Part shown: piece by piece, positions 7,790 through 15,191 of the stretch
How positions within the stretch are numbered: position 1 is the first letter of the stretch
Layout: each line of letters starts with the position of its first letter
Assembly: GCA_040882565.1 (NCBI GenBank)
Contig: JBBEAZ010000037.1
Location: 7,166-71,165, forward strand
Direction: 5' to 3'
DNA from: CF-162 sp040882565
GTDB lineage: Bacteria > Chloroflexota > Dehalococcoidia > SM23-28-2 > RBG-16-64-32
Length of the DNA stretch: 64,000 nt
Translations under genes and position numbers: made by a program
Notes under the pieces: generated by a model
Databases searched by the model: none
Seen by the model: the letters and a program-made list of their open reading frames with translations, nothing else
What the model was told of the DNA's origin: nothing

Positions 7790-9311
7790 TGCGATTTCCT
7801 TGCGACGTCAGTTCGCCGTCGAGTAGTGGTCCGAGGTAGTTGTGTGCGAGCCACTCGACAGCCGGAACGCATACTGCGTCGCCAAGGCCGTACAGTGCTT
7901 GGTTCTCAGTGACGGTCGAGAGGTCGAAATGAGGGACGCCCATGAGGTTCGCGTACTCGCGTGGTGTCATCCAACGGACCTTAAGCTTGCCGAGTCCAGC
8001 CTCGACCAGCGCCTGCTTACTTGAGCCTCCCTTAGACGTCCTCAGGCACCCAGCGATCTCATCAGCCCGAATCTCCCAAACTGCACTTCCTCGGCGGGTG
8101 CGCCGATATGCAGTCCGCCAGTTGACGTCCGGCGCTTTCTTCAGCATCTTCAAGCGAGTCCGTTGTATTTCCGAGAGGGATGATACGAAGAGGCGCACTC
8201 GCGACGCGCTCCACCAGCGCTGGTCCGAGGGGTGAATTCGCTCTACTGCATCTGACAGGTGAGCCGCGAAATGTGGGAGCTCCGGCAGCTGAGCAGCTTG
8301 AAGCTGAAGACTAGAGTGTTGTAGCGCGAACTCACAAATTGGTGCCGGGCGCAGGTCTCGCGGTATCCATGGTTGAGGATTCGACAGAGGGGAATCGGAC
8401 GCAATGATAAACATCCTCGTTCGGCTCTGCGGAACCCAGTTACGGGCGTCAAGTTGGAGCAAATCGCAGTAGTATCCGAGATCGTTGAGCGCGGCCAGAG
8501 CGAGGGCCAGGTCTTGACCCTGAGCGGAGCTCACAAAGCCAGATACATTCTCAATTAGCAGGGCCTTGGGGCGTCGGCCTTCCATCTCACGGAGGATGCG
8601 AACGAACTCCCAAAACGTGCTGGAGTATTGACCGTTGAGTCCATTGCGGTTCCCTGCAAGAGACAAGTCGGTGCACGGAAACGAAGCGGTAGCCAGTTCG
8701 ACATGTGGGACGTCGGCACCGTGTATGAGGCGGATGTCCCCCCAAACGAACTTAGTCACGTCTCCGTTAGCCGCGAAGAGGGAACGCTTGACCCCATCGA
8801 TGTCGTTTGCAAAGACGACCTCAAAGCCAGCCTCCGCGAGACCCTTCCCGACAAGACCGATGCCAGCGAAGAATTCAGCGGTCGGCCTAGCGAGCAGTCG
8901 TCTCGCGACGCGACGAGCGGCAGCGTTGGGGTCTCTTAGTACCTCATCGTCCCACAACCTCAGCACCTTCCAGCCACGTTCCTTAAGTGCTCGGTCAGTG
9001 CGTCGGTCGCGTTCAATTGTGCGTTGGATTTTCGTGTCCCAGTATTCGGAGCGTCCTGGGCGAACTCGGTCGGGTCGACCGTGCCAATAGCCGCCGTCAA
9101 CAAAGACGGCCAGTTGCCGTCGGCCAAATGTGACATCCGGCCGACCAGGTACCTCCCCGACGTCGATTCGATACCCCGTCAAGCCAATCTGTCGGAGAGC
9201 CTTCCGGAGGGCCCTCTCAGGCGCGGTGTCTCGACTCTTAACGGCCCGCATCGTGCGGGACCGCTGCTCCTTGGTTAGGTTATCGCCATAGTAGGAGCGT
9301 GTCTCAGTCAT
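7770..9311 (-). CDS. Fusion of a Vsr-type mismatch endonuclease and a DNA (cytosine-5) methyltransferase
   Basis: 513 residues. Residues 1-140 are Vsr-like: MRAVKSRDTAPE, GRPDVTFGRRQLAVFVDGGYWHG with catalytic Asp near 59 and His near 77, and RDRRTDRALKERGWKVLRLWDDEV. Residues 145-495 are a C5 methyltransferase: FFAGIGLVGKGL (motif I), ASFPCTDLSLAG with the Pro-Cys catalytic pair near 212-213 (IV), LLIENVSGF (VI), QSRTRMFI (VIII), and a C-terminal return to motifs IX-X (GDAVCVPAVEWLA). The methyltransferase would protect host DNA. Vsr nicks T:G mismatches left by deamination of 5-methylcytosine. Usually the two are separate genes. The cassette methyltransferase-GIY-YIG-HNH is overlapping and colinear. 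Confidence 0.9.
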   Translation of the reverse strand: MTETRSYYGDNLTKEQRSRTMRAVKSRDTAPERALRKALRQIGLTGYRIDVGEVPGRPDVTFGRRQLAVFVDGGYWHGRPDRVRPGRSEYWDTKIQRTIERDRRTDRALKERGWKVLRLWDDEVLRDPNAAARRVARRLLARPTAEFFAGIGLVGKGLAEAGFEVVFANDIDGVKRSLFAANGDVTKFVWGDIRLIHGADVPHVELATASFPCTDLSLAGNRNGLNGQYSSTFWEFVRILREMEGRRPKALLIENVSGFVSSAQGQDLALALAALNDLGYYCDLLQLDARNWVPQSRTRMFIIASDSPLSNPQPWIPRDLRPAPICEFALQHSSLQLQAAQLPELPHFAAHLSDAVERIHPSDQRWWSASRVRLFVSSLSEIQRTRLKMLKKAPDVNWRTAYRRTRRGSAVWEIRADEIAGCLRTSKGGSSKQALVEAGLGKLKVRWMTPREYANLMGVPHFDLSTVTENQALYGLGDAVCVPAVEWLAHNYLGPLLDGELTSQGNRNGASSH

Positions 9312-9577
9312 TCCTATGTGGACAGTATTCGGTCGAGAGGCGCCCCGGCAATAGGTAAGCGGCGCTTGTTAACGTTTCCACAACGGCCGGGCGACCTTGG
9401 GCCAGGCCGGGGCTGCGGGCGGCGAGCACTGACACCGGGTGGGAGCCGATTTCGTTGGCGAACGCATGGTGGCGGCGGAAGTGTAAGGGGGAAATGGCAC
9501 TGCGGGAAGCGAGTGATAACCCGTGGCGGGCAGGCGAACTGGGTCGAGCCCGAAGGCTGCGGAAGTGTTGACCAGAA
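9312..9577. other. Gene-free stretch at the right edge of the restriction island
   Basis: No coding region is supported between the methyltransferase start and the response regulator stop. It contains the right copy of the 20-bp direct repeat. A G/C-rich segment at about 9393-9430 weakly resembles the 3' part of the small helix-turn-helix gene at 14943-15191, but it is too short to call. Confidence 0.5.
9481..9500. repeat. Right copy of the 20-bp exact direct repeat bounding the restriction island
   Basis: Identical to 5671-5690, same orientation, 3,810 bp apart. It lies outside the methyltransferase promoter region and before the response-regulator operon, so the pair brackets the accessory block cleanly. 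Confidence 0.6.
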
Positions 9578-10276
9578 TCAATCGGGAAGGCGCGTACCGG
9601 CCAGCGTGTAGGCAATGCCGTGGACGGGCTTGAGTAGCCTGGGGTTCGCGGGATCGCATCCGAGCTTCGTCTGGATGCGATCTATCCATACTTTGAGGTA
9701 GTCGGGGTCGCGGGTGAGTGCCCCAGTGAAGGCGTTGCGGCCGAGATCGCTCTGGAGCACAGGCTCGCCTAACCCGAGGGCGAGAGTACTCAAGATGTCC
9801 CACTCGGTCTTGCTGAGAAGAACCTGCTTCCCGGATACGGTCAGCGTCCTCGCACGAGTGTTTAGTCGCCCCGCGCCGACTTCGAAGTCTGCGCCGTCCT
9901 CTTGTGCAAGTAAGGGCCGGCCCAGGAGGAACAACAGCCTGTCGACAAGACCATCGGGGTCGAACGGTTTGGGCAGGAAGTCGTCGGCGCCCGAGGTCAC
10001 GGCGCGGCTCGCGACCTCTTCGCCGCCGGCGGTGATGACGAGAACGGGCACCCCGAATGTTTGCTTGACGTTCGCGATCAATACCAGGCCATCGTCAGCC
10101 GGGAACCCGACATCGAAAACCACGACGCCGGTCTGTTGCGAATCGATCGTCCGCATTAGTTCAGCCGGCTCGGGGCAGGCAATGGGTATCAAGCCCTCTT
10201 GCCGGACAACCAAAGAGATCAGACGCTGGATCGCAGAGTCATTCTCCAGCACCCAAACGAACTCCTCGCGTGTCAC
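9578..10276 (-). CDS. Response regulator, receiver plus OmpR/PhoB-type winged helix
   Basis: 232 residues. The receiver domain covers residues 5-120, with an acidic cluster END at 11-13, phosphoacceptor Asp55 (VVVFDVGFP), Thr82 (VLVITAGG) and Lys103 (LPKPFD). Residues 130-228 form a transcriptional regulatory C-terminal winged helix (LSKTEWDILSTLAL, YLKVWIDRIQTKLG, PVHGIAYTL). It starts with GTG 11 bp after the KaiC homologue stop, so it is the last gene of a three-gene operon. No histidine kinase is nearby. It may be driven by an orphan kinase or respond to the KaiC partner. The receiver retains all key residues. Confidence 0.9.
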   Translation of the reverse strand: MTREEFVWVLENDSAIQRLISLVVRQEGLIPIACPEPAELMRTIDSQQTGVVVFDVGFPADDGLVLIANVKQTFGVPVLVITAGGEEVASRAVTSGADDFLPKPFDPDGLVDRLLFLLGRPLLAQEDGADFEVGAGRLNTRARTLTVSGKQVLLSKTEWDILSTLALGLGEPVLQSDLGRNAFTGALTRDPDYLKVWIDRIQTKLGCDPANPRLLKPVHGIAYTLAGTRLPD

Positions 10277-10287
10277 TTGGTGGCTCG

Positions 10288-11739
10288 CTAACCGCCAGTA
10301 GCGGGCGGCACGTCAGACACGAGGAGGCGTGGAGCCTCCACTATCAATTCGCGGACACCCGTAGTGTGTTTGGAGCCCCTAACTTTAACGACGCGAATCG
10401 TGCGCATCAGCGCGTTATCTGTTTCGACAGAACCCATGTTGAGGATTGCATCCGCAAAGAGGGAAATGTGGCGCGCCGTCGGACTGCCCGCCTCTGGGGC
10501 CGACTCGGAGGTCATGATCGTCGTTATACCGGCGCGTTTGAAGTGATCATTTATGGCCCAAAGGTAGCTCTGAAACCTGGCGATGTCGAGAGCGGCGGCC
10601 TCGAACGAGCTGATGCTGTCGATGACGACGACCGTCGCGCCGATTTCAAGTGCGCGGTCTTTCAGCAACACGGCGTGCCGGTCAATGTTGAGTTCCGACG
10701 GGGATATGTGCATGATCGCGAACTTGCCGGACTCAATCAGCCCAGCGACGTCCCAGCCAAACGCGCTGCAGTTGCGCGCCAGCTGGTTGGCGCTCTCCTC
10801 CAGCGATACGTATAGCACCTGGTTTCCGAGCTGAGCCTCACAAACAGCAAAGCTCAATGCCAGGAGCGTCTTGCCAGAGCCCGTTGTGCCGGTTATCAGG
10901 CAAGAAGTGGAGTCAGACAAGCCGCCATCAATCATCTCGCTGATGCCGGGGATAACGGAGGAAAGTTGGCGACTGGGAGTGACATATTCGCCAGCAACAG
11001 CCGGACTCATCCGCGGGTAGAGTGTGATCCCGTCGCGATCGATTTCAAACCCATGATCGCCGGCGAAGAAGGATGTTCCTCGCATCTTCATGATGCGCAG
11101 CCGCCGGTCCTGGCGGAGGCCTTCCTCGGTGCCGTACAGATAGATGATCCCGTCAGCGATCGCAAATTCCGAGCGCTGGCGGATTTCCTCGTCCGTGTAC
11201 TCTCCCACCAGCAGCGCTGTTGCCTCCCAGACGCTGAACCGCAGGGTGAGGGTTGTGGTGAACACCCGGAACGCGAAAGCGTCCGAAAACGTGTCCTGGA
11301 TGGCCTTGAAACTGTCGATGACGACCAGCCCTGGGCGATGGGTAGTGATCAAGCGGTCAACCTCAGCGAGTAGCTGGTCAGGGTCACCTGATTTCAGTGC
11401 GTCACTGATGTCCGCAAAAACGACCGACCGGTCGACGAGGGCCGCGTCAAAGTAGTTTAGCGTCTGCGAGAAATGCAGCATCTTCACAGTCGGCTCTGAC
11501 AAGGTGCCGATGTAGAGGACGGTTTCACCGCGCCGCGCGTTCCACCACGTCATTTGCTCGGCGAGAATCGTCTTGCCGGCGCCCGGTAGGCCGCCAATGA
11601 AGACGACCGAACCTCTAGGAATGCCGCCTTCGAGGACCTTGTCGAGCGCCTGGACCCCGGTGCTGATGCGCTCTAGCTGGATGCCGTCAGCGCGTTTACG
11701 GCGGGGCAATCTGTTGCCCTTGTAGCACTCGGTCGGCAT
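10288..11739 (-). CDS. Double-domain KaiC-like ATPase
   Basis: About 483 residues with two RecA-like KaiC domains. Domain 1 has Walker A GGLPGAGKTILAEQ and Walker B PGLVVIDSF. Domain 2 has Walker A TGTTGSGKTLLAL and ATVVVIDSI. The paired catalytic glutamates of KaiC are visible only in domain 2 (YVSLEES). Domain 1 reads YIGTLSEP, with a single Glu. The ATG at 11739 overlaps the upstream gene by 44 bp. A TTG at 11709 with AAGGG upstream is an alternative start. No kaiA or kaiB is present, so this is a non-clock KaiC of the kind found in many bacteria and archaea. The operon with a response regulator suggests a signalling role. Confidence 0.88.
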   Translation of the reverse strand: MPTECYKGNRLPRRKRADGIQLERISTGVQALDKVLEGGIPRGSVVFIGGLPGAGKTILAEQMTWWNARRGETVLYIGTLSEPTVKMLHFSQTLNYFDAALVDRSVVFADISDALKSGDPDQLLAEVDRLITTHRPGLVVIDSFKAIQDTFSDAFAFRVFTTTLTLRFSVWEATALLVGEYTDEEIRQRSEFAIADGIIYLYGTEEGLRQDRRLRIMKMRGTSFFAGDHGFEIDRDGITLYPRMSPAVAGEYVTPSRQLSSVIPGISEMIDGGLSDSTSCLITGTTGSGKTLLALSFAVCEAQLGNQVLYVSLEESANQLARNCSAFGWDVAGLIESGKFAIMHISPSELNIDRHAVLLKDRALEIGATVVVIDSISSFEAAALDIARFQSYLWAINDHFKRAGITTIMTSESAPEAGSPTARHISLFADAILNMGSVETDNALMRTIRVVKVRGSKHTTGVRELIVEAPRLLVSDVPPATGG

Positions 11740-12064
11740 CGAGCGCCGAAGCCAATCGAACGGCAATCTCTTTGCCAAGCAACTTGGCGAGGATGATAAG
11801 CAACGCGGCGTAGAGGCCGCTGAACGCACTGCGGATGTAGTCTTCCGAGTGCTCTGCGACGGAATCTTCTTCCCAGCTCAATCTCAGCGGCCCGCCGTCG
11901 TCGCGATGAAGTCTAAAGCCCGGATAAACGGGCATGACCTCGCGCACAGCACGCTCCAGCAGCACATCGACTGTGTCGGTGCCAAGCGCCTCCGTGAGTT
12001 TGCCACGCAGGGCCGCGAACTTCGCGTCATAGGTTGTTGTGGGCGAATCGTGGGATTCTGCCAT
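11696..12064 (-). CDS. Small protein at the head of the KaiC operon
   Basis: 122 residues, MAESHDSPTTTYDAKFAALR. The middle has a globular alpha/beta look (VREVMPVYPGFRLHRDDGG, LRLSWEEDS). A hydrophobic helix follows near residues 80-100 (SGLYAALLIILAKLLGKEI), which could insert into the membrane or pack against a partner. It overlaps the KaiC gene and is separated from the regulator only by that gene, so the three proteins are probably made together. TACCAT lies 8 nt before the ATG, which suggests a leaderless transcript. I do not recognise the family. Confidence 0.7.
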   Translation of the reverse strand: MAESHDSPTTTYDAKFAALRGKLTEALGTDTVDVLLERAVREVMPVYPGFRLHRDDGGPLRLSWEEDSVAEHSEDYIRSAFSGLYAALLIILAKLLGKEIAVRLASALDADRVLQGQQIAPP

Positions 12065-12187
12065 TCACACGATGGTAGCACGACAGCCGCTCGCGAAAGC
12101 ATGGGGAAAGTGGTCACGGGTCTTGCAGGAAAATCACGAGTTCCGAGCGAGCATCTCCCAGAGCGCACGCACTCGGAAGTGCGCGCC

Positions 12188-12300
12188 GGTCACTCGCCCT
12201 GTGGGCGGTGGCCGCGGAGCCGATGAGGATGGCTTCGGCGATGGCCTGGCTGGTGCTGCGGGCGGCGAGCGTGGTCATGAGGTGCTCGATGCGCTTGGGG
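12188..12300 (-). pseudogene. Decayed fragment of the small helix-turn-helix gene (copy B)
   Basis: Minus-strand translation gives KRIEHLMTTLAARSTSQAI followed by AEAILIG. These match residues 45-70 of the intact protein at 14943-15191 (RRIDHILLMLAARSTGQAV). At DNA level a long stretch such as GATGAGGATGGCTTCGGCGA is identical. The N-terminal half of the gene is missing and no start is present. It is one of three copies in 3 kb, all on the minus strand. Confidence 0.6.
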
Positions 12301-12342
12301 GTGTAGTATCCTCAGCGAAACACAGCCGATAGAAATTGCCCA

Positions 12343-12760
12343 ATGTCCGATTTAGATTTTGACCATGCCCTCGAACTATCTCACCTGGCGTTGGGTGAGT
12401 TCGTGAAGGGGAACCCCGAGCCTTTGAAGGAGATGTATTCCCATAGGGACGACGTAAGCCTCGCCAACCCTTTTGGCCCGCCGGTGCGCAGCTGCCGAGA
12501 CGATGGATCGCGCCGCGGCAAATTATAGAGACGGCGTGGTCACGGGCTTCGAGAACGTCGCTGCATACTTGACTCCCGAACTCGCGTACATCGTGGAGAT
12601 AGAGCGGTACAAGGTCAGAGTTGGCGAAGCCACGGAGAGCGCATCGGTGGTTCTGCGGGTCACGAGCATCTATCGACCCGAAGAAGGTGCCTGGAAGATC
12701 ATGCATCGCCATGCGGATCCAATAGTCTCTGCTCGACCTATCGACTCGGTAATCAGTTAG
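12343..12760 (+). pseudogene. SnoaL-like / DUF4440-type protein gene with frameshift and small deletion
   Basis: The N-terminal part from ATG 12343 (MSDLDFDHALELSHLALGE) reads into SLANPFGPPVRS and then loses frame. The +1 frame continues AETMDRAAANYRDGVVTGFE and on to IYRPEEGAWKIMHRHADP with a stop at 12758-12760. Put together this is a nuclear-transport-factor-2-like cone protein: a helix, SLANPFGPP, an aromatic sheet and a terminal WKIMHRH strand. The break is near 12483-12492, where a few codons also seem missing. The second half has its own ATGs, so a truncated product cannot be excluded. An intact, unrelated SnoaL-like gene is at 13284. Confidence 0.65.
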
Positions 12761-12793
12761 CGCGCCCGTCGGGCCACCGCCCCTTAGCGGCCT

Positions 12794-13114
12794 TTAGGAA
12801 GTCTCTGCTGTCGCGGCTTCCTGCTCTGCGAGCCGAAGCTCGACCTCGCGGATCTTGTCGATAAGCTCTCCGTGACCATGCACTCCTACGACTCCCAGTT
12901 GCCTGGCGCGGATCTTCAGGTCGTCGTTGGACCACTGGTCGTACGGGCGGTCGAAGTCCGCGACGCCTGTCGGATCGACGTGCGGCGTCTCGGCGTCGAT
13001 GTGGGGGTGCACTTCGTCTTCTGGCGCAATTACTTCCGGCGTCGGCTCCGCCGCCTGCTCCGGTTTCGCCTCAACATCCGTGCTGTGCTCGTTGCCCATG
13101 TAGCGTTTTGGCAT
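12794..13114 (-). CDS. Small acidic protein with Rho-N/SAP-like C-terminal helix pair
   Basis: 106 residues from the ATG at 13114 (MPKRYMGNEHSTDVEAKPEQ), chosen because AAGGAGGT lies 7 nt upstream. The first 55 residues are acidic, proline-rich and probably disordered (PEVIAPEDEVHPHIDAETP). The last part, WSNDDLKIRARQLGVVG then ELIDKIREVE, fits the LEM/SAP/Rho-N helix-extended loop-helix pattern used for nucleic-acid binding. It lies between SnoaL-like genes, with its own promoter region. The function is unknown. Confidence 0.72.
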   Translation of the reverse strand: MPKRYMGNEHSTDVEAKPEQAAEPTPEVIAPEDEVHPHIDAETPHVDPTGVADFDRPYDQWSNDDLKIRARQLGVVGVHGHGELIDKIREVELRLAEQEAATAETS

Positions 13115-13283
13115 CTCTTGACCTCCTTGGTCTGACTCCACCGTAGGCCATTGCAGGCGAACTGGGGGGGAATGAGTGTTGCGAAACTATCGCCTGATCG
13201 GGCAGCAGACGTATCTTGCTCACCCGTTTGGCGTGCCGTGCTAGAATAAGCCCCTCTCAAACGGGTGGTTGAAGGAGGTTGCG

Positions 13284-13712
13284 ATGTCTGAGCAGAACAA
13301 GCAGCTGGTCCGGCGCTTCTTCGAGCAGATCGATACGGGTGAGCCAGCGATCCTTGACGAGTTCATATCCCAGGACTATGACGACCATAATCCGCCCCCC
13401 TTCCCGAACCTTCAGCCGGGAATCGCGGGCTCGCACCAGGCATTCAAGCTTGCGCTGGACGCCTTCGGAGAGTTCAGCCACGAGATCCTGGACCAGGTGG
13501 CGGAGGGCGACAAAGTGGTTACGCGCGTGAGGGCCACCGGCAAACACACGGGCAACTTCCTGGGTATACCGCCGACGAACAAAGACGTGACGATGGACGG
13601 CATCACTGTGCACCGCATCACGGACGGCAAGATCGTGGAGCACTGGTCAACGATCGATGCCTTCAGTCTCTTCGCTCAGCTTGGTGCGATCGAGCCGCCC
13701 GGCGCCGCGTGA
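13284..13712 (+). CDS. SnoaL-like (ester cyclase / NTF2 fold) protein
   Basis: 142 residues from the ATG at 13284 (MSEQNKQLVRRFFEQIDTGE), with AAGGAGGT 5 nt upstream. The sequence shows the SnoaL-like polyketide-cyclase family layout: N-terminal helices, DEFISQDYDDHNPP, then RVRATGKHTGNFLGIPPTNK and MDGITVHRITDGKIVEHWS. These proteins form a cone-shaped barrel binding small hydrophobic ligands. Many are uncharacterised. It stands alone, with a copy of the GC-rich hairpin repeat starting about 20 bp after its stop. The substrate is unknown. Confidence 0.85.
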   Translation: MSEQNKQLVRRFFEQIDTGEPAILDEFISQDYDDHNPPPFPNLQPGIAGSHQAFKLALDAFGEFSHEILDQVAEGDKVVTRVRATGKHTGNFLGIPPTNKDVTMDGITVHRITDGKIVEHWSTIDAFSLFAQLGAIEPPGAA

Positions 13713-13730
13713 GGCGGGGCCGGGGTAACC

Positions 13731-13866
13731 CGCTTGCACCTGCGGGGGGTGGAGCCCCCGCCCCTCCCACCCCAAAAATAGAGACTCTGGGGGGACACCC
13801 CCCACCCAGACGGGCCGTAGGGAGCCCCCCGGCAGCGGCCCGCTGCACCTTGGCGCTGCGCGCGGC
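13731..13866. repeat. GC-rich hairpin repeat, copy R1
   Basis: The core at 13789-13803 is six G, ACA, six C, a perfect short hairpin. Next come the nested module CCCAGACGGGCCGTAGGG and a second hairpin GCAGCG...CGCTGC at about 13832-13846, ending CACCTTGGCGCTGCGCGCGG. The left part (CGCTTGCACCTG, then runs of CCCC and AAAAATAGAGA) is shared with copy R4. It sits just after the SnoaL-like gene, like a terminator or REP element. Confidence 0.75.
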
Positions 13867-13907
13867 GAAGCCGCCGCTCGCCATGGTGAACTGGTGCGCC
13901 TGCGGTC

Positions 13908-14062
13908 AACCGTCGGAGGGGCGGGTGGCGCCGGGGCCGATGAGGCCGATGAGGATGGCTTCGGCGATGGCCTGGCCGGTGCTGCCCTACGGGCCCGTCT
14001 GGGCGGGCGGCGAGCAGCAGCATGATGTGGTCGATGCGGCGGCCGGCGGGATGCATGAACAC
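13908..14062 (-). pseudogene. Fragment of the small helix-turn-helix gene (copy A), interrupted by a 19-nt palindromic module
   Basis: On the minus strand RRIDHIMLLLAAR matches the intact protein. Then 19 extra bases (13986-14004) shift the frame, after which the remaining DNA again matches the intact gene base for base (STGQAIAEAILIGLIGPG in the correct frame). The extra bases, CCTACGGGCCCGTCTGGGC, are the reverse complement of the module nested in the GC-rich repeats. The 5' half of the gene is missing. Confidence 0.65.
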
Positions 14063-14101
14063 CAGGTCGTGGTCCTGGTGTGGCTACGTCGACCGCTGGC
14101 C

Positions 14102-14668
14102 TTATTCAGTGGAGAGTTCGCAGCCGCCGACAGTCCAATTCGGGTGCTTGTCCGGGTTGCGGACGACATCCGAGTTGTTCGGCAAACCTACGCAGACGCC
14201 CTCAGGGTTCAGCGACGGGGTGGTTCCGTCCGGCGGGCCGTTGCCATCAACGAGCGGCTCCTGGCCCTCCGGGGGTTCGACCTGGCCTGGTTCACAACCG
14301 CCTGTTATCCAGTTTGGGTGCTTATCCGGGTTCTGCACGACATCCGAGTCGTTTGGTAATTCCACGCAATGCCCGCCGGGATTAAGTGCCGGCGTGGTGC
14401 CCTCGATTGAACCTGCAGCCGTGCCCTCGTCATCTGCAGGCGGGCTATCGTCATCTTGAAGCGGGTCCGATTGGTCCGTGGGCGGCGTGCCGAAGTCGAT
14501 CGGTCCGTCCGTGGCGTCGGGTGTATTGAAGGGCGCGGTCGGGACGACGCCTGGCGTTTCAGTGCTATTGGCGCCGCTGTCTGATTGTGCCACAGCGATG
14601 GCAGCCAGCATCAGTGCAACGATTACTGCGGTTGCGACGAACCAGAGCTTGACAACATTGGTTGGCAT
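14102..14668 (-). CDS. Secreted protein with two cysteine-containing repeats
   Basis: 188 residues. The N-terminus MPTNVVKLWFVATAVIVALM continues into AAIAVAQ, a signal peptide or uncleaved anchor. A long Asp/Pro/Thr-rich linker follows to about residue 90. Two copies of a roughly 35-residue unit then appear: TPALNPGGHCVELPNDSDVV and TPSLNPEGVCVGLPNNSDVV, each followed by a segment of the form NPDKHPNW then GGCE. Two cysteines per unit suggest a disulfide-stabilised extracellular module. I do not recognise the family. It is flanked by repeats and pseudogene fragments, in an accessory region. Confidence 0.75.
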   Translation of the reverse strand: MPTNVVKLWFVATAVIVALMLAAIAVAQSDSGANSTETPGVVPTAPFNTPDATDGPIDFGTPPTDQSDPLQDDDSPPADDEGTAAGSIEGTTPALNPGGHCVELPNDSDVVQNPDKHPNWITGGCEPGQVEPPEGQEPLVDGNGPPDGTTPSLNPEGVCVGLPNNSDVVRNPDKHPNWTVGGCELSTE

Positions 14669-14942
14669 TCAGAGTCTTCGCCTCCGGTTCAGGATACCAT
14701 CTATGCAGATAGTGGCGGGAGCGTCACGGCACCGAACCGTCTGCGGGTTAGCCAGTCATCGCGGCCGTGAAGAACAGCCGATAACTGTCGCGGTTTTGCT
14801 CCGCTGCTCACACTTGGGGCACAGCGCTGAACGGTGAGATGGTTGCAAGGCAGGTGGCTCTGCTGGCGAATCACGCTAAGTGTTGTTAGCGCAGCATCTC
14901 GCGATGCCCACGCCCCCACGCTCAGCGAAGGCGCGGGCGTCG

Positions 14943-15191
14943 TCACTCGCCTGAAGGGCGGTTGGCGCCGGGGCCGATTAGGCCGATGAGGATGGCTTCG
15001 GCGACGGCCTGGCCGGTGCTGCGGGCGGCGAGCATCAGCAGGATGTGGTCGATGCGCCGTAAGGTGGTCTCGAGGGGCATGCCGAGGATTTCGGCGATTT
15101 CGTCGGCGCCGTGGTTGTCGGCGAGCATGCTGAGGATGAGGCGGTCGTCTTCGTTGAAGTCGCTGGCGCGAGCGCGGCGGCCGTCGCTCAT
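14943..15191 (-). CDS. Small helix-turn-helix protein in the DUF5317 operon
   Basis: 82 residues, MSDGRRARASDFNEDDRLIL. The segment DDRLILSMLADNHGADEIAE then LGMPLETTLRRIDHILLML resembles a sigma-70 region-4 or LuxR-type tri-helix, so DNA binding is likely. The tail AEAILIGLIGPGA is hydrophobic. Its ATG overlaps the stop of the DUF5317 gene by 4 bp. Two broken relatives lie at 12188-12300 and 13908-14062. No exact family is known to me. Confidence 0.7.
   Translation of the reverse strand: MSDGRRARASDFNEDDRLILSMLADNHGADEIAEILGMPLETTLRRIDHILLMLAARSTGQAVAEAILIGLIGPGANRPSGE

Noticed and set aside
9393..9430. Fourth copy of the helix-turn-helix gene fragment
   Set aside because: About 26 matching bases in very GC-rich DNA, with no further colinearity. 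Too short to separate from chance.
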